Assembly: GCF_006980705.1 (NCBI RefSeq) | Contig: NZ_SBHO01000008.1 | Span: 1-64,000 of the forward strand | DNA from: Tepidiphilus olei | Lineage (GTDB): Bacteria; Pseudomonadota; Gammaproteobacteria; Burkholderiales; Rhodocyclaceae | Length of the DNA: 64,000 nucleotides | Direction: 5' to 3' | Shown: piece by piece, positions 48,569-59,589 of the stretch | How the letters are laid out: each line of letters starts with the position of its first letter | How positions within the stretch are numbered: position 1 is the first letter of the stretch | Position numbers and translations under genes: made by a program | The notes under the pieces: model-generated | The model's input: the letters and a program-made list of their open reading frames with translations, nothing else | Databases searched by the model: none | Told to the model about the DNA's origin: nothing

Positions 48569-48572
48569 AACG

Positions 48573-49049
48573 ATGAGCATCGAAGGCGTCATGCGCGAGG
48601 GGTTTCTCACCACTTCGCTCGACACGGTCCTCAACTGGACCCGCACCGGTTCGCTGTGGCCCATGACGTTTGGTCTGGCCTGCTGCGCCGTCGAGATGAT
48701 CCACGCCGGCTGCTCGCGCTACGATCTCGACCGCTTCGGCGTCGTCTTCCGTCCCAGCCCGCGCCAGTCCGACGTGATGATCGTCGCCGGCACGCTGTGC
48801 AACAAGATGGCCCCGGCACTGCGTAAGGTGTACGATCAAATGCCCGAGCCGCGCTGGGTGATCTCCATGGGTTCCTGCGCCAACGGCGGGGGCTACTACC
48901 ATTATTCGTACTCGGTGGTGCGCGGCTGTGACCGCATCGTTCCCGTCGATATCTACGTGCCGGGTTGTCCGCCCACCGCCGAGGCCCTGCTCTACGGCAT
49001 CATCCAGCTGCAGAACAAGATCAAGCGCACATCGACCATCGCGCGTTGA
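48573..49049 (+). CDS. nuoB: NADH-quinone oxidoreductase subunit B
   Basis: A 158-residue subunit that holds cluster N2, the last Fe-S centre before quinone. Its cysteines appear in [10 protein letters not shown], the GSCANGGG loop and [12 protein letters not shown], with the adjacent-Cys pair typical of N2. [17 protein letters not shown] is family-conserved. It is separated from nuoA by 4 bases. Confidence 0.97.
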   Translation: MSIEGVMREGFLTTSLDTVLNWTRTGSLWPMTFGLACCAVEMIHAGCSRYDLDRFGVVFRPSPRQSDVMIVAGTLCNKMAPALRKVYDQMPEPRWVISMGSCANGGGYYHYSYSVVRGCDRIVPVDIYVPGCPPTAEALLYGIIQLQNKIKRTSTIAR

Positions 49050-49065
49050 GCCCCGGAGACCCAGC

Positions 49066-49668
49066 ATGAGTCGCATCGAACGTTTGGCGCAAACGCTACA
49101 GGAGGTGCTCGGCGACAAAGCGCTCGAGGTGCTCCTCGACCGCGGCGAGGTGACCTTGCGCGTGAGCGTTGCCGACTATCCCCTCGTGGCCCAGTTGCTG
49201 CGGGATCATCCCGAGCTGGCTTTCGAGCAGCTCATCGACCTCTCGGGGCTGGATTATTCCACCTATGGTAATCGCCCGTGGCCTGGTCATCGCTACGCCG
49301 TGGCCGTTCATTTGCTCTCCTTGCAGCACAACGTGCGTCTGCGCGTCAAGGTCTTCGCCGAAGACGACGAGTTTCCTCTGATTCCGTCCGTGATCGAGGT
49401 CTGGCCCAGTGTCGACTGGTATGAGCGCGAGGCCTTCGACCTCTTCGGCATTCTCTTCGATGGACATCCCGATCTGCGGCGCATCCTCACGGATTATGGC
49501 TTCGTGGGTCATCCGCTGCGTAAAGACTTCCCGGTGAGCGGCCACGTCGAAATGCGCTACGATCCCCATCTACGCCGCGTGATCTACCAACCCGTCACGA
49601 TCGAGCCGCGCGTCAATGCGCCGCGCATCGTGCGTGAAGCCCATTACGGGGACGTCGACCATGGCTGA
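49066..49668 (+). CDS. nuoC: NADH-quinone oxidoreductase subunit C
   Basis: A 200-residue peripheral-arm subunit (30-kDa type), separate from NuoD, unlike the fused NuoCD of enterics. The conserved [20 protein letters not shown] and [16 protein letters not shown] with HPLRKDFP identify it. Its 3' end overlaps nuoD by 8 bases. Confidence 0.96.
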   Translation: MSRIERLAQTLQEVLGDKALEVLLDRGEVTLRVSVADYPLVAQLLRDHPELAFEQLIDLSGLDYSTYGNRPWPGHRYAVAVHLLSLQHNVRLRVKVFAEDDEFPLIPSVIEVWPSVDWYEREAFDLFGILFDGHPDLRRILTDYGFVGHPLRKDFPVSGHVEMRYDPHLRRVIYQPVTIEPRVNAPRIVREAHYGDVDHG

Positions 49669-50914
49669 GATTCGCAACTACACCATCAACTTCGGTCCGC
49701 AGCACCCTTCCGCGCATGGCGTGCTGCGGCTCATCCTCGAGCTCGACGGGGAAGTCGTCGCTCGTGCCGATCCGCACATCGGGCTGCTGCACCGTGGTAC
49801 GGAAAAGCTCGCCGAGACACGCACTTGGGTGCAATCGGTCCCCTACATGGATCGGCTCGACTACGTCTCGATGATGTGCAATGAGCATGCATACTGCATG
49901 GCCATCGAGCGGCTGCTGGGTATCGAGGTGCCAATCCGCGCCCAGTACATCCGGGTGATGTTCGACGAGATCACGCGCATCCTCAATCACCTGCTCAACA
50001 TTGGCACGCACGCGCTCGACATCGGCGCCATGACCATGGTGCTCTACACTTTCCGTGAGCGTGAGGATCTCATGGATGCGTACGAAGCGGTCTCCGGTGC
50101 GCGCATGCATGCTGCCTATTACCGACCGGGCGGCGTCTATCGCGACCTGCCCGATCAGATGCCGAAGTATCAGGTGAGCAAAGTCAAGGACGAGAAGCGC
50201 GTACGCGAGCTCAACCGCAACCGCGAAGGGTCGCTGCTCGATTTCCTGGAAGATTTCACCGAGCGTTTTCCCAAATACCTCGACGATTACCATGAGCTGC
50301 TCACCGACAACCGCATCTGGAAGCAGCGCACCGTTGGGATCGGCGTGGTCTCGCCCGAGCAGGCGCTCGCCTGGGGCTTCACCGGCCCTATGTTGCGTGG
50401 CTCCGGTGTGGCTTGGGATCTGCGCAAGAAGCAGCCCTACGAGGTCTACGACCAGCTCGAATTCGACATCCCCGTGGGCACCAATGGCGACTGCTACGAT
50501 CGCTACTTGGTGCGCATGGAAGAGATGCGCCAGTCGAACCGAATCATCAAGCAGTGCATCGACTGGCTGCGCAAGAACCCCGGTCCGGTGATCACCGACA
50601 ACCACAAGGTCGCGCCGCCACCACGAGCCAGGATGAAAGAAGGGATGGAGGAACTCATCCATCACTTCAAGCTGATGACCGAGGGGATTCACGTACCGCC
50701 GGGTGAAGTCTATGCTGCGGTCGAGCATCCCAAAGGCGAATTCGGCGTCTATGCCGTCTCCGACGGCGCCAACAAACCCTACCGCGTCAAGCTGCGCGCG
50801 CCGGGCTTCGCGCATCTCTCGGCGATGGATCGCATGGCGCGGGGGCATCTCGTCGCCGACGTGGTGGCGATCATCGGGACCATGGACATCGTCTTCGGCG
50901 AGATCGACCGCTGA
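49661..50914 (+). CDS. nuoD: NADH-quinone oxidoreductase subunit D
   Basis: A 417-residue (49-kDa) subunit that lines the quinone-binding site together with NuoB. It starts [20 protein letters not shown], with the quinone-site His in GPQHPSAHG, and continues with [14 protein letters not shown] and the C-terminal [12 protein letters not shown] 49661 is chosen because it lies exactly before this conserved start; the upstream extension belongs to nuoC DNA. Confidence 0.97.
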   Translation: MAEIRNYTINFGPQHPSAHGVLRLILELDGEVVARADPHIGLLHRGTEKLAETRTWVQSVPYMDRLDYVSMMCNEHAYCMAIERLLGIEVPIRAQYIRVMFDEITRILNHLLNIGTHALDIGAMTMVLYTFREREDLMDAYEAVSGARMHAAYYRPGGVYRDLPDQMPKYQVSKVKDEKRVRELNRNREGSLLDFLEDFTERFPKYLDDYHELLTDNRIWKQRTVGIGVVSPEQALAWGFTGPMLRGSGVAWDLRKKQPYEVYDQLEFDIPVGTNGDCYDRYLVRMEEMRQSNRIIKQCIDWLRKNPGPVITDNHKVAPPPRARMKEGMEELIHHFKLMTEGIHVPPGEVYAAVEHPKGEFGVYAVSDGANKPYRVKLRAPGFAHLSAMDRMARGHLVADVVAIIGTMDIVFGEIDR

Positions 50915-50934
50915 GACGGGGAGAACGCACGACC

Positions 50935-51414
50935 ATGCTAAGTCAAGACTCGCTCGCAAAAATCGATCGTGAAATCGCCAAATACCCCGAAGGCCAGAAA
51001 CGCTCGGCGGTGATGGCGGCGCTGCGCATCGCGCAGGAGGAGAAGGGGTGGCTCGCCCCGGAGACGATCGAATTCGTCGCCGGCTATCTCGAGATCCCGC
51101 CGGTGGCCGCCTATGAAGTGGCCAGCTTCTACAACATGTACGATCTCGAGCCGGTGGGCAAGCACAAGATCACCGTGTGCACCAACCTGCCGTGCGCGCT
51201 CTCGGGCGGGGTCCATGCCGCCGAATATCTCAAGGAAAAACTCGGCATCGATTTCGGCGAGACCACGCCCGATGGCCTCTTCACGCTCAAGGAAGGGGAG
51301 TGCATGGGGGCCTGCGGTGACGCACCCGTGATGCTCGTCAACAACCACCACATGTGCAGCTGGATGACGAAGGAAAAAATCGACCAGCTCATCGAGCAGC
51401 TGAGGGCCAAATGA
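50935..51414 (+). CDS. nuoE: NADH-quinone oxidoreductase subunit E
   Basis: A 159-residue thioredoxin-like subunit binding the [2Fe-2S] cluster N1a. Ligands lie in [13 protein letters not shown] and [12 protein letters not shown]. The N-terminal helical part includes [17 protein letters not shown]. It overlaps nuoF by four bases. Confidence 0.96.
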   Translation: MLSQDSLAKIDREIAKYPEGQKRSAVMAALRIAQEEKGWLAPETIEFVAGYLEIPPVAAYEVASFYNMYDLEPVGKHKITVCTNLPCALSGGVHAAEYLKEKLGIDFGETTPDGLFTLKEGECMGACGDAPVMLVNNHHMCSWMTKEKIDQLIEQLRAK

Positions 51415-52730
51415 GCGCGCAAGGACTGATCCTCAAGGGACTCGACGGCGACCGCACCTGGCGGCTCAAAGACTACGAAGTGCGCGGCGGCTATTCGGCC
51501 CTGCGCCGTCTCCTCACGGACAAAGTGCCGCCGGAGCAGGTGATCCAGGAAGTCAAGGCTTCCGGTTTGCGCGGTCGTGGCGGCGCCGGCTTTCCCACCG
51601 GGCTGAAATGGAGCTTCATGCCACGGCAGTTCCCCGGCGAGAAGTACGTTGTCTGTAACTCCGACGAGGGCGAGCCGGGTACTTTCAAAGATCGCGACAT
51701 CCTGCGCTACAACCCGCACGCCGTCATCGAGGGCATGATCATCGCGGGTTACGCCATGGGGTGCCGACGCGGGTACAACTACATCCACGGCGAAATCTTC
51801 GAAGTCTATCTGCGATTCGAAGAAGCGCTCGAAGAAGCCCGCGCCGCCGGCTACCTCGGCGAGAACATCCTCGGCAGCGATTTCTCCTTCGATCTCTACG
51901 CCCATCACGGCTACGGCGCCTACATCTGCGGCGAGGAGACGGCGCTGCTCGAATCGATCGAAGGCAAGAAAGGGCAGCCGCGCTTCAAGCCGCCTTTTCC
52001 GGCGAGCTTCGGCCTCTACGGCAAGCCCACCACGATCAACAACACCGAGACCTTCGCCTCCGTCCCCTTCATCCTGCAGATGGGCGGCGAGGCTTTTCTC
52101 AAGCTGGGCAAGCCCAACAACGGCGGCACGAAGATCTTCTCCGTATCCGGCCACGTCAATCGTCCCGGCAACTACGAGGTGCCTCTGGGTACGCCGTTCG
52201 CCGAGCTGCTGGAGATGGCCGGCGGCGTGCGCGGTGGCCGCAAGCTCAAGGCGGTGATCCCCGGGGGTTCTTCGGCCCCGGTGTTGCCGGCCGAGATCAT
52301 GATGCAGTGCACGATGGATTACGATTCCATCGCCAAAGCCGGCTCCATGCTCGGTTCGGGCGCGGTGATCGTGATGGACGAGACCACCTGCATGGTCAAG
52401 GCCCTGGAGCGCCTCTCCTACTTCTATTTCGAAGAATCTTGCGGGCAATGCACCCCTTGCCGTGAGGGCACCGGTTGGCTCTACCGCGTCGTGCATCGCA
52501 TCGAGCACGGGCAGGGGCGGCCCGAAGATCTCGCGCTGCTCGAGTCGGTCACCGGCAACATCATGGGGCGTACCATCTGTGCCCTGGGGGATGCCGCTTC
52601 GATGCCGGTGCAGAGCTTCATCAAGCACTTCCGCAGCGAATTCGAGCATCACATCGAGCACAAGCAGTGTCTGGTGCCGCCCGAAGTGCAGCGGGCGGGA
52701 AGTGAAATCTACGTGGGGCCGTCATGCTAG
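51411..52730 (+). CDS. nuoF: NADH-quinone oxidoreductase subunit F
   Basis: A 439-residue (51-kDa) subunit where NADH is oxidised. [16 protein letters not shown] is the FMN/NADH glycine loop, [15 protein letters not shown] binds FMN, and [11 protein letters not shown] with a later Cys in TICALGDAA carries cluster N3. ATG 51411 overlaps the nuoE stop by ATGA. Its end overlaps nuoG by 7 bases. Confidence 0.97.
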   Translation: MSAQGLILKGLDGDRTWRLKDYEVRGGYSALRRLLTDKVPPEQVIQEVKASGLRGRGGAGFPTGLKWSFMPRQFPGEKYVVCNSDEGEPGTFKDRDILRYNPHAVIEGMIIAGYAMGCRRGYNYIHGEIFEVYLRFEEALEEARAAGYLGENILGSDFSFDLYAHHGYGAYICGEETALLESIEGKKGQPRFKPPFPASFGLYGKPTTINNTETFASVPFILQMGGEAFLKLGKPNNGGTKIFSVSGHVNRPGNYEVPLGTPFAELLEMAGGVRGGRKLKAVIPGGSSAPVLPAEIMMQCTMDYDSIAKAGSMLGSGAVIVMDETTCMVKALERLSYFYFEESCGQCTPCREGTGWLYRVVHRIEHGQGRPEDLALLESVTGNIMGRTICALGDAASMPVQSFIKHFRSEFEHHIEHKQCLVPPEVQRAGSEIYVGPSC

Positions 52731-55036
52731 AACTCGAAATCGACGGGAAGCCGGTCCAGGTCGACGACGGCAGCACCGTGATGGATGCGGCGAAGAAGCT
52801 GGGGATCTACATCCCGCACTTCTGCTATCACAAGAAACTGTCGATCGCCGCCAACTGCCGCATGTGCCTGGTCCAAGTGGAAAAGGCACCCAAGCCGCTA
52901 CCGGCTTGCGCCACGCCTGCCACCAACGGCATGAAGGTGTATACGCACTCGCCGGCGGCGGTGAAGGCGCAGAAAGGGGTGATGGAGTTTCTCCTCATCA
53001 ATCACCCTCTCGACTGCCCGATCTGCGACCAGGGGGGGGAGTGTCAGCTGCAGGATCTGGCCGTCGGCTATGGTCAGAGCGCCTCGCGCTACGACGAAGA
53101 AAAGCGCGTGGTGCACGAAAAAGACCTCGGGCCCCTGGTGCAGACGTTCATGACGCGCTGCATCAACTGTACCCGCTGCGTACGTTTCCTCGACGAGATC
53201 GGCGGCTATCAGGAAATGGGGCAGGCGTTCCGCGGCGAGCGGGCCGAGATCATGCCCTTCCTCGGGCGCACGATCGACTCCGAGCTCTCGGGCAACATCA
53301 TCGACCTCTGCCCGGTCGGGGCGCTCACGTCCAAGCCCTTCCTCTACCGGGCGCGTACCTGGGAACTCACCCGTCGCCGCTCGGTGAGCCCGCACGACGG
53401 TTTCGGTTCCAACCTGATCGTGCAGTCGCGCCACGACGTGGTCAAGCGGGTGTTGCCGCTCGATACCGAAGCGATCAACGAATGCTGGCTCTCCGACCGC
53501 GACCGTTTCGCCTATCCCGGGCTCGAAGCGGCCGACCGGCTCACGACTCCGCTCGTCAAGCGCGACGGCCAATGGGTGGAAGTCGATTGGGCGACGGCGC
53601 TCGAAGTGGCGGTCAATCGCCTCAAGAGCGTCATCGACGAGGAGGGGGCACGGCAGGTGGCCTTCCTTGCGCACCCCATGGCCACCGTCGAGGAGCTCCA
53701 TCTGCTCAAACGCCTGGGTGAAGCTCTGGGGGTGGGGCTGGTCGATGCGCGTCCCGATCGGCTGGATGCCAGAGCCGATGCCGCCCGCGGCGCTGTCGCC
53801 TGGCTCGGCATGGAGTATGCCGACGTCGCGGCGCTCGATCGCCTCTTCGTGATCGGTTCCGCCTTGCGCCAGGATCTGCCGCTCCTCGCGCACCGCGTGC
53901 GGCAGGCGGCCAAACGCGGGCTCGAGGTGGCTGCGCTCGATTTCGTCGCCGACGACTGGCGCCTGCCGGTCGCGCCGCGGCTCGTGGCCAAACCCAGTGA
54001 ATTCGTCGCCCGCCTTGCTGCCGTGGTGCGTGCCGCGGCCGAAGCGAAAGGTGTGGCGGTGCCGAGCGCAGCCGGAGAGGCTGCTGCGCCCAATGAAGCG
54101 GAACGGGCAATCGCTCGGCAGCTGCTTTCGGGTGAGCGGCGAGCGATCTGGCTCGGGGCGCTTGCCCTGGCGCATCCGGATGCGGCAGCGATCGAGTCCC
54201 TTGCCACGGAATTGGCCCAGATTTCCGGCGCGACGCTCGGCTGGTTGCCGGCCGGGGCGAATGCCGTCGGGGCGCAGCTCGTGGGGGCGATCGGCGCCGA
54301 GACGGCACTCGCTTCGCTCGCGCAGCCGCGCTCGGCCTACCTGTTGCTGCACCTGGAGCCGGAAGACTTTGCCGACGAGATGGCAGCCCAGGCGGCTTTC
54401 GAGCGTGCCCGCACCGTGGTGGCCCTCACGTCCTATGCCGGAGAGGCGTTACGTGCCCGTGCCGACGTGTTGCTGCCGGTGGCGCCCTTCACCGAGACGT
54501 CCGGCACCTTCGTCAATCTCGCAGGCATGGCGCAGTCCTTCACCGCCGTGGTGCGCCCCAAGGGGGAGACCCGCCCGGCGTGGAAAGTGCTGCGTGCGCT
54601 CGGTGCGATGCTCGAGCTCCAAGGGTTCGCCCAGCAGAGCTCGGAGGAAGTGACGGCCGAGGCCCTTCCCTCGGGCTGGCAGACGCGTCTCGCGCGCACG
54701 GGGGTCTCCGGTTTCAGCGCGGCGACGTGGCCTTCCGGCGAAGGTGTGGAGCGTATCCCGCTCGTGCATCCTTACGCGCGTGATCCGATCGTGCGCCGTT
54801 CCCCGCCGTTGCAGCAGACGGCGGAAGCGCGCCGTCTGCGCATGGCGCGTCTGCATCCGGATACGGCTCGGGCGCTGAACGTGGCCGAAGGGGATCGGAT
54901 CGGTGTGGGAATGGGGTGTGTGGCCGAGGCGGCGCTCGATGCCGGGGTGCCGCCGGGCGCCGTGTTGCTTGCCTGTGACGAGACGTTTGCCCGGGCAGGG
55001 CATCCATGGGCGGTGCTGACTGTGGAGCGTGCATGA
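52724..55036 (+). CDS. nuoG: NADH-quinone oxidoreductase subunit G
   Basis: A 770-residue (75-kDa) subunit holding several Fe-S clusters. N1b cysteines lie in [18 protein letters not shown], the His-ligated N5 region is [19 protein letters not shown], and N4 is [10 protein letters not shown] with a later Cys in DLCPVGALT. The extra N7 cluster found in E. coli and Thermus is absent: the region after [17 protein letters not shown] has no cysteines. The C-terminal part is a molybdopterin-oxidoreductase-like domain without cofactor motifs and is Ala-rich. It overlaps nuoH by ATGA. Confidence 0.95.
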   Translation: MLELEIDGKPVQVDDGSTVMDAAKKLGIYIPHFCYHKKLSIAANCRMCLVQVEKAPKPLPACATPATNGMKVYTHSPAAVKAQKGVMEFLLINHPLDCPICDQGGECQLQDLAVGYGQSASRYDEEKRVVHEKDLGPLVQTFMTRCINCTRCVRFLDEIGGYQEMGQAFRGERAEIMPFLGRTIDSELSGNIIDLCPVGALTSKPFLYRARTWELTRRRSVSPHDGFGSNLIVQSRHDVVKRVLPLDTEAINECWLSDRDRFAYPGLEAADRLTTPLVKRDGQWVEVDWATALEVAVNRLKSVIDEEGARQVAFLAHPMATVEELHLLKRLGEALGVGLVDARPDRLDARADAARGAVAWLGMEYADVAALDRLFVIGSALRQDLPLLAHRVRQAAKRGLEVAALDFVADDWRLPVAPRLVAKPSEFVARLAAVVRAAAEAKGVAVPSAAGEAAAPNEAERAIARQLLSGERRAIWLGALALAHPDAAAIESLATELAQISGATLGWLPAGANAVGAQLVGAIGAETALASLAQPRSAYLLLHLEPEDFADEMAAQAAFERARTVVALTSYAGEALRARADVLLPVAPFTETSGTFVNLAGMAQSFTAVVRPKGETRPAWKVLRALGAMLELQGFAQQSSEEVTAEALPSGWQTRLARTGVSGFSAATWPSGEGVERIPLVHPYARDPIVRRSPPLQQTAEARRLRMARLHPDTARALNVAEGDRIGVGMGCVAEAALDAGVPPGAVLLACDETFARAGHPWAVLTVERA

Positions 55037-56085
55037 TGGAAGCGACGTGGCAAACTCTCGCGACGTGGTTCGGCCCGACTTGGCCGGCGGTTTGGGTGTT
55101 ATTGAAGATCATCGCCCTTCTCATCCCCTTGATGCTGGCGGTGGCGTACCTGACCTTTGCCGAGCGCAAAGTCATCGGCTACATGCAGGTGCGCATCGGT
55201 CCGAACCGTGTCGGCCCCAAGGGGTGGTTGCAACCGATCGCTGACGCCTTGAAACTCCTTTTCAAGGAAGTGATTTTCCCGACCCAGGCGAACAAAGGGC
55301 TGTACGTGATCGGTCCGATCATGGCGCTCACACCGGCCCTGCTCGCCTGGGTGGCGATTCCTTTCGGCGAGAACACGTGGATCGCCAACCTCAACGCGGG
55401 TGTCCTCTTCGTCTTGGCCGTTACGTCATTGGAAGTCTACGGGGTGATCATCGCGGGCTGGGCCTCGAACTCCAAATATCCGTTTCTCGGAGCGATGCGC
55501 GCCTCGGCCCAGATGGTTTCCTACGAAGTGGCGATGGGGTTCGGCCTGATCTCGGTGCTGCTCGTGGCCGGTAGCCTCAATTTCATCGATATCGTGCATT
55601 CACAGGCTCAGGGTCGGTTCGCCGAGATGGGCTTGGGGTTCCTGTCCTGGAACTGGCTGCCGCTCTTGCCGCTCGCGGTGGTGTATTTCATCTCGGGCGT
55701 GGCCGAGACCAACCGTGCACCCTTCGACGTGGTCGAGGGTGAATCCGAGATCGTGGCCGGGCACATGGTGGAGTATTCGGGGATGGCGTTCGCGCTCTTC
55801 TTCCTCGCCGAATACGCCAACATGATCCTGGTTTCTTTCCTCACCTCGATCTTCTTCTTCGGGGGCTGGCTCTCTCCGGTGGGTTTCCTGCCCGACGGCC
55901 TGCACTGGCTGCTCATCAAGGCGGCGGTGTTCCTCTTCCTCTTTCTGTGGTTCCGCGCCACCTTCCCGCGGTTCCGTTATGACCATATCATGCGTCTGGG
56001 GTGGAAGGTCTTCGTCCCGATCACCTTGATCTGGCTGTTCGTGGTGACGGTGTGGCTGCTCTCGCCACTGTCGATCTGGCGCTGA
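55033..56085 (+). CDS. nuoH: NADH-quinone oxidoreductase subunit H
   Basis: A 350-residue membrane subunit with eight helices that closes the quinone chamber. [30 protein letters not shown] and the acidic loop [20 protein letters not shown] are hallmarks. ATG 55033 overlaps the nuoG stop; the next codon is also ATG (55036). Confidence 0.97.
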   Translation: MMEATWQTLATWFGPTWPAVWVLLKIIALLIPLMLAVAYLTFAERKVIGYMQVRIGPNRVGPKGWLQPIADALKLLFKEVIFPTQANKGLYVIGPIMALTPALLAWVAIPFGENTWIANLNAGVLFVLAVTSLEVYGVIIAGWASNSKYPFLGAMRASAQMVSYEVAMGFGLISVLLVAGSLNFIDIVHSQAQGRFAEMGLGFLSWNWLPLLPLAVVYFISGVAETNRAPFDVVEGESEIVAGHMVEYSGMAFALFFLAEYANMILVSFLTSIFFFGGWLSPVGFLPDGLHWLLIKAAVFLFLFLWFRATFPRFRYDHIMRLGWKVFVPITLIWLFVVTVWLLSPLSIWR

Positions 56086-56095
56086 GGAGAATACG

Positions 56096-56581
56096 ATGGG
56101 CGCGCACAACCTGATCGGAACCTTGTTCCTCAAAGAGCTCTTCAAAGGGCTCGCCGTGACCGGGCGGCACTTTTTCGCCCGCAAGATCACGGTGCAATAT
56201 CCCGAAGAGCGCACGCCGCAGAGTCCTCGTTTTCGCGGGTTGCACGCGCTGCGTCGCTATCCCAACGGCGAAGAGCGCTGCATCGCCTGTAAGCTGTGCG
56301 AGGCGATCTGCCCGGCCATGGCCATCACCATCGAGGCCGAGCCGCGTGCCGATGGCTCGCGCCGTACCACGCGCTACGACATCGACCTGACCAAGTGCAT
56401 CTTCTGCGGCTTTTGTGAGGAGGCCTGCCCCGTGGATGCCATCGTCGAGACGCGGGTGTTCGAGTACCACGGGGAGCAGCGCGGCGATCTCTATTACACC
56501 AAGCAGATGCTGCTGGCAGTGGGCGACAAGTACGAAGCGCAGATCGCTGCCGATCGTGCGGCCGACGCGAAGTATCGTTGA
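56096..56581 (+). CDS. nuoI: NADH-quinone oxidoreductase subunit I
   Basis: A 161-residue subunit carrying clusters N6a and N6b in two ferredoxin motifs, [16 protein letters not shown] and [16 protein letters not shown]. It passes electrons to NuoB. An amphipathic N-terminal helix precedes the motifs. It lies 10 bases after nuoH with GAGGAGA upstream. Confidence 0.97.
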   Translation: MGAHNLIGTLFLKELFKGLAVTGRHFFARKITVQYPEERTPQSPRFRGLHALRRYPNGEERCIACKLCEAICPAMAITIEAEPRADGSRRTTRYDIDLTKCIFCGFCEEACPVDAIVETRVFEYHGEQRGDLYYTKQMLLAVGDKYEAQIAADRAADAKYR

Positions 56582-56600
56582 GCCGGGAAAAGGACAGGCC

Positions 56601-57197
56601 ATGGAATTCCAAACCGTCGTTTTTTATCTCTTTGGCGCGATCGCGGTAGCCGCAGCCCTAGGGGTGATTCTGGTGCGTAATCCGGTGCATGCCGCCCTGT
56701 GCCTGGTGCTCGTTTTCTTCTCTTCCGCGGCGATCTGGCTCTTGCTCGAGGCAGAATTCCTGGCCATCACCTTGGTGCTCGTCTATGTGGGCGCCGTGAT
56801 GGTGCTCTTCCTCTTCGTCGTAATGATGCTCGACATCAACGTCGATCGTTTGCGCGAGGGATTCTGGTCCAACCTACCGCTGGGTTTGTTGGTGGCGGCG
56901 GTGCTGGTAGTCGAGATGCTGCTCGTGCTCACGGGAGATGTCTTCCGCCAGGCTTCCTCTCCACCCGCCTTGCCAACCGATGCGAGCAATACCGAATCGA
57001 TCGGTCGAGTGCTCTACACCCTCTATTCCTATCCCTTCGAGCTGGCGGCGATGATCCTGCTCGTGGCGATGGTGGCTGCGGTGAGCCTGACGCTGCGCAA
57101 GCGCAAGGACGTGCGTTATCTCGATCCGGCCGAACAGGTGAAGGTGAAAGCAGCCGATCGGTTGCGGGTGATCTCCATGCCCGCAGAAAAAGAGTGA
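56601..57197 (+). CDS. nuoJ: NADH-quinone oxidoreductase subunit J
   Basis: A 198-residue membrane subunit with five helices. [20 protein letters not shown] and [20 protein letters not shown], the latter with the pi-bulge Tyr-Val-Gly-Ala region of the coupling helix, identify it. ATG 56601 is used because the upstream frame is nuoI DNA. Confidence 0.95.
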   Translation: MEFQTVVFYLFGAIAVAAALGVILVRNPVHAALCLVLVFFSSAAIWLLLEAEFLAITLVLVYVGAVMVLFLFVVMMLDINVDRLREGFWSNLPLGLLVAAVLVVEMLLVLTGDVFRQASSPPALPTDASNTESIGRVLYTLYSYPFELAAMILLVAMVAAVSLTLRKRKDVRYLDPAEQVKVKAADRLRVISMPAEKE

Positions 57198-57210
57198 GCG
57201 GGGAGACATC

Positions 57211-57516
57211 ATGCTGACTTTGTCCCATTATTTGGTGTTCGGCGCCATCCTGTTCGCGATCAGCGTGGTCGGAATTTTCCTCAACCGCAAGAACCTGATC
57301 GTGTTGTTGATGGCCATCGAGTTGATGCTGCTGGCGGTGAATACGAATTTCGTGGCTTTTTCCCGCTACCTGGGAGACATCCATGGACAGATCTTCGTCT
57401 TCTTCATCCTGACGGTGGCGGCGGCCGAGGCCGCGATCGGGCTGGCGATCCTGGTGGTGCTGTTCCGCAACCGCCGCTCCATCCACGTCGATGACCTCGA
57501 CCAACTGAAGGGTTGA
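57211..57516 (+). CDS. nuoK: NADH-quinone oxidoreductase subunit K
   Basis: A 101-residue three-helix membrane subunit related to MrpC antiporter proteins. The buried glutamates fall in [15 protein letters not shown] and [35 protein letters not shown] starts the protein. It lies 5 bases before nuoL. Confidence 0.96.
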   Translation: MLTLSHYLVFGAILFAISVVGIFLNRKNLIVLLMAIELMLLAVNTNFVAFSRYLGDIHGQIFVFFILTVAAAEAAIGLAILVVLFRNRRSIHVDDLDQLKG

Positions 57517-57521
57517 TTGCG

Positions 57522-59531
57522 ATGAGCGCGATGAACGAAATGAAAACGCTCTATCTCCTGGTCCCGTTCGCGCCGCTGGTGGGTTCCATCGTGGCGGGGC
57601 TCTTCGGTCGCTGGGTGGGGCGCCGTGGGGCGCATACGGTCACCATCCTCGGTGTGCTCGTGTCCTTCCTCGCCTCGATCGCGATCTATTTCGACGTGCA
57701 GGCGGGTAACACGTTCAACGGGCCGCTCTATGTCTGGGGTACGAGCGATGGGCTCTCCTTCCAGGTGGGATTCCTCATCGACCCGCTCACGGTGATGATG
57801 ATGCTCGTGGTCACTTTCGTGTCGCTGATGGTGCATATCTACACCATCGGCTACATGGCCGATGATCCGGGCTATACGCGCTTTTTCAGCTACATCTCGC
57901 TCTTTACCTTCTCGATGCTGATGTTGGTGATGGCCAACAACTTCCTGCAGCTCTTCTTCGGCTGGGAAGCGGTGGGCTTGGTGTCGTACTTGTTGATCGG
58001 TTTCTGGTACACGCGTCCTAGTGCCATCTACGCCAATCTCAAGGCCTTCTTGGTCAATCGCGTCGGCGACTTCGGCTTCCTCTTGGGTATCGGTCTGGTG
58101 GCGGCCTATGCGGGTTCTCTCGATTATGTCGAAGTATTTGCCAAGGCCGAGCATCTGGCGGGGCTCACCGAGACGGTCACCGGTTGGCCGCTCGTGACCG
58201 CCATCTGTATCGCGCTCTTCGTCGGCGCCATGGGCAAATCGGCCCAGGTCCCCTTGCACGTGTGGCTGCCGGATTCGATGGAAGGTCCGACGCCGATCTC
58301 GGCGCTCATCCACGCCGCGACCATGGTCACGGCCGGTATCTTCATGGTGGCGCGTATGTCGCCGCTCTTCGAGCTCTCCGACACCGCGCTCTCCTTCGTG
58401 CTGATCATCGGCGCCACGACCGCGCTCTTCATGGGTTTTCTCGGGATCGTGCAGAACGACATCAAGCGCGTGGTGGCCTATTCGACCCTGTCGCAGCTCG
58501 GCTACATGACGGTGGCGCTGGGCGCGTCGGCCTATTCGGCGGCGGTGTTCCACCTCATGACGCACGCCTTCTTCAAGGCGCTGCTCTTCCTCGCCGCCGG
58601 TTCGGTCATCATCGGCATGCACCATGACCAGGACATGCGGAACATGGGGGGCTTGCGCAAGTACATGCCCATCACCTGGATCACGGCGCTCATCGGCTCG
58701 CTCGCGCTCATCGGCACGCCCTTCTTCTCCGGATTCTACTCCAAGGACACCATCATCGAGGCGGTGGCCGAGGCGAACGTCTTCGGCGCGGGGTACGCCT
58801 ATTTCTGCGTGCTCGCCGGCGTCTTCGTCACGGCGTTCTACACCTTCCGCATGTATTTCCTCGTCTTCCACGGCAAGGAGCGTTTCGAGAAAGCGCACCA
58901 TGGGCACGAGGCGCATGGTCACGACGAGCATCATGGGCTGGCGCCGGGCGAGAAACCGCATGAATCCCCTGCCGTGGTGACGGTGCCGCTGGTGCTCTTG
59001 GCCGTTCCCTCGGTGGTGATCGGCTATTTCACGATCGAGCCCATGCTCTACGGTGGTTGGTTCGGTGACGCGATTCAGGTGCTCGCCGAGAAACACCCGG
59101 CCATGGAGAAACTCGCCGAGGAATTCCACGGGCCTCTGGCGATGGCTTTGCACGGTTTCACCACGGCGCCGTTCTGGCTCGCGCTCGCCGGCGTCGTGTT
59201 CGCCTGGTTCTGCTACCTGGTACGTCCGCAGGTGCCGGAATTCTTCGCGCGCACGTTCCGCCCGATCTACGTGCTGCTGGAGAACAAGTACTATTTCGAC
59301 CGATTCAACGAGGTGGTCTTTGCCGGCGGGGCGCGGTTGCTTGGGCGTTTCCTCTGGCAGATCGGCGATCGCACCATCATCGACGGAGCCGTGGTCAATG
59401 GCTCGGCTTCCATGGTGGGTGAGATCGCTGCTGCGGCGCGCACCTTGCAGTCCGGGCGGCTCTACCACTACGCCTTCGCGATGATCGTCGGCATGGTGGT
59501 GTTGCTCTGGTTCATCTACGGCGGACATTGA
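57522..59531 (+). CDS. nuoL: NADH-quinone oxidoreductase subunit L
   Basis: A 669-residue antiporter-like proton-pumping subunit at the far end of the membrane arm. It shows GWEAVGLVSYLLIGFW, AMGKSAQVPLHVWLPDSMEG and the Lys/His-containing helices, with the long lateral helix at the C-terminal part. A His-rich cytoplasmic loop (about residues 460-485) precedes KPHESP. ATG 57522 is chosen for GAAGGG nine bases upstream; ATG 57531 and 57540 are also in frame. Confidence 0.96.
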   Translation: MSAMNEMKTLYLLVPFAPLVGSIVAGLFGRWVGRRGAHTVTILGVLVSFLASIAIYFDVQAGNTFNGPLYVWGTSDGLSFQVGFLIDPLTVMMMLVVTFVSLMVHIYTIGYMADDPGYTRFFSYISLFTFSMLMLVMANNFLQLFFGWEAVGLVSYLLIGFWYTRPSAIYANLKAFLVNRVGDFGFLLGIGLVAAYAGSLDYVEVFAKAEHLAGLTETVTGWPLVTAICIALFVGAMGKSAQVPLHVWLPDSMEGPTPISALIHAATMVTAGIFMVARMSPLFELSDTALSFVLIIGATTALFMGFLGIVQNDIKRVVAYSTLSQLGYMTVALGASAYSAAVFHLMTHAFFKALLFLAAGSVIIGMHHDQDMRNMGGLRKYMPITWITALIGSLALIGTPFFSGFYSKDTIIEAVAEANVFGAGYAYFCVLAGVFVTAFYTFRMYFLVFHGKERFEKAHHGHEAHGHDEHHGLAPGEKPHESPAVVTVPLVLLAVPSVVIGYFTIEPMLYGGWFGDAIQVLAEKHPAMEKLAEEFHGPLAMALHGFTTAPFWLALAGVVFAWFCYLVRPQVPEFFARTFRPIYVLLENKYYFDRFNEVVFAGGARLLGRFLWQIGDRTIIDGAVVNGSASMVGEIAAAARTLQSGRLYHYAFAMIVGMVVLLWFIYGGH

Positions 59532-59589
59532 GGCGGGATCAGGTCCCGATTTTTACGATACCAAGACGACGCGCACACGGAAGAGCGAT

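Noticed and set aside
52724-55036. Absence of the N7 cluster cysteines in NuoG
   Set aside because: N7 is present only in some bacterial lineages (E. coli, Thermus), so its absence is normal.
58890-58975. His-rich loop in NuoL as a possible novel metal-binding insert
   Set aside because: I know similar His-rich stretches before KPHESP in other betaproteobacterial NuoL proteins, so it is not unusual.
57366-59528. A 720-codon open frame antisense to nuoL, rich in His, Glu and Arg
   Set aside because: It is the mirror of nuoL and nuoK in G+C-rich DNA; its composition (His/Glu/Arg/Asp repeats) is that of antisense frames and no domain is visible.
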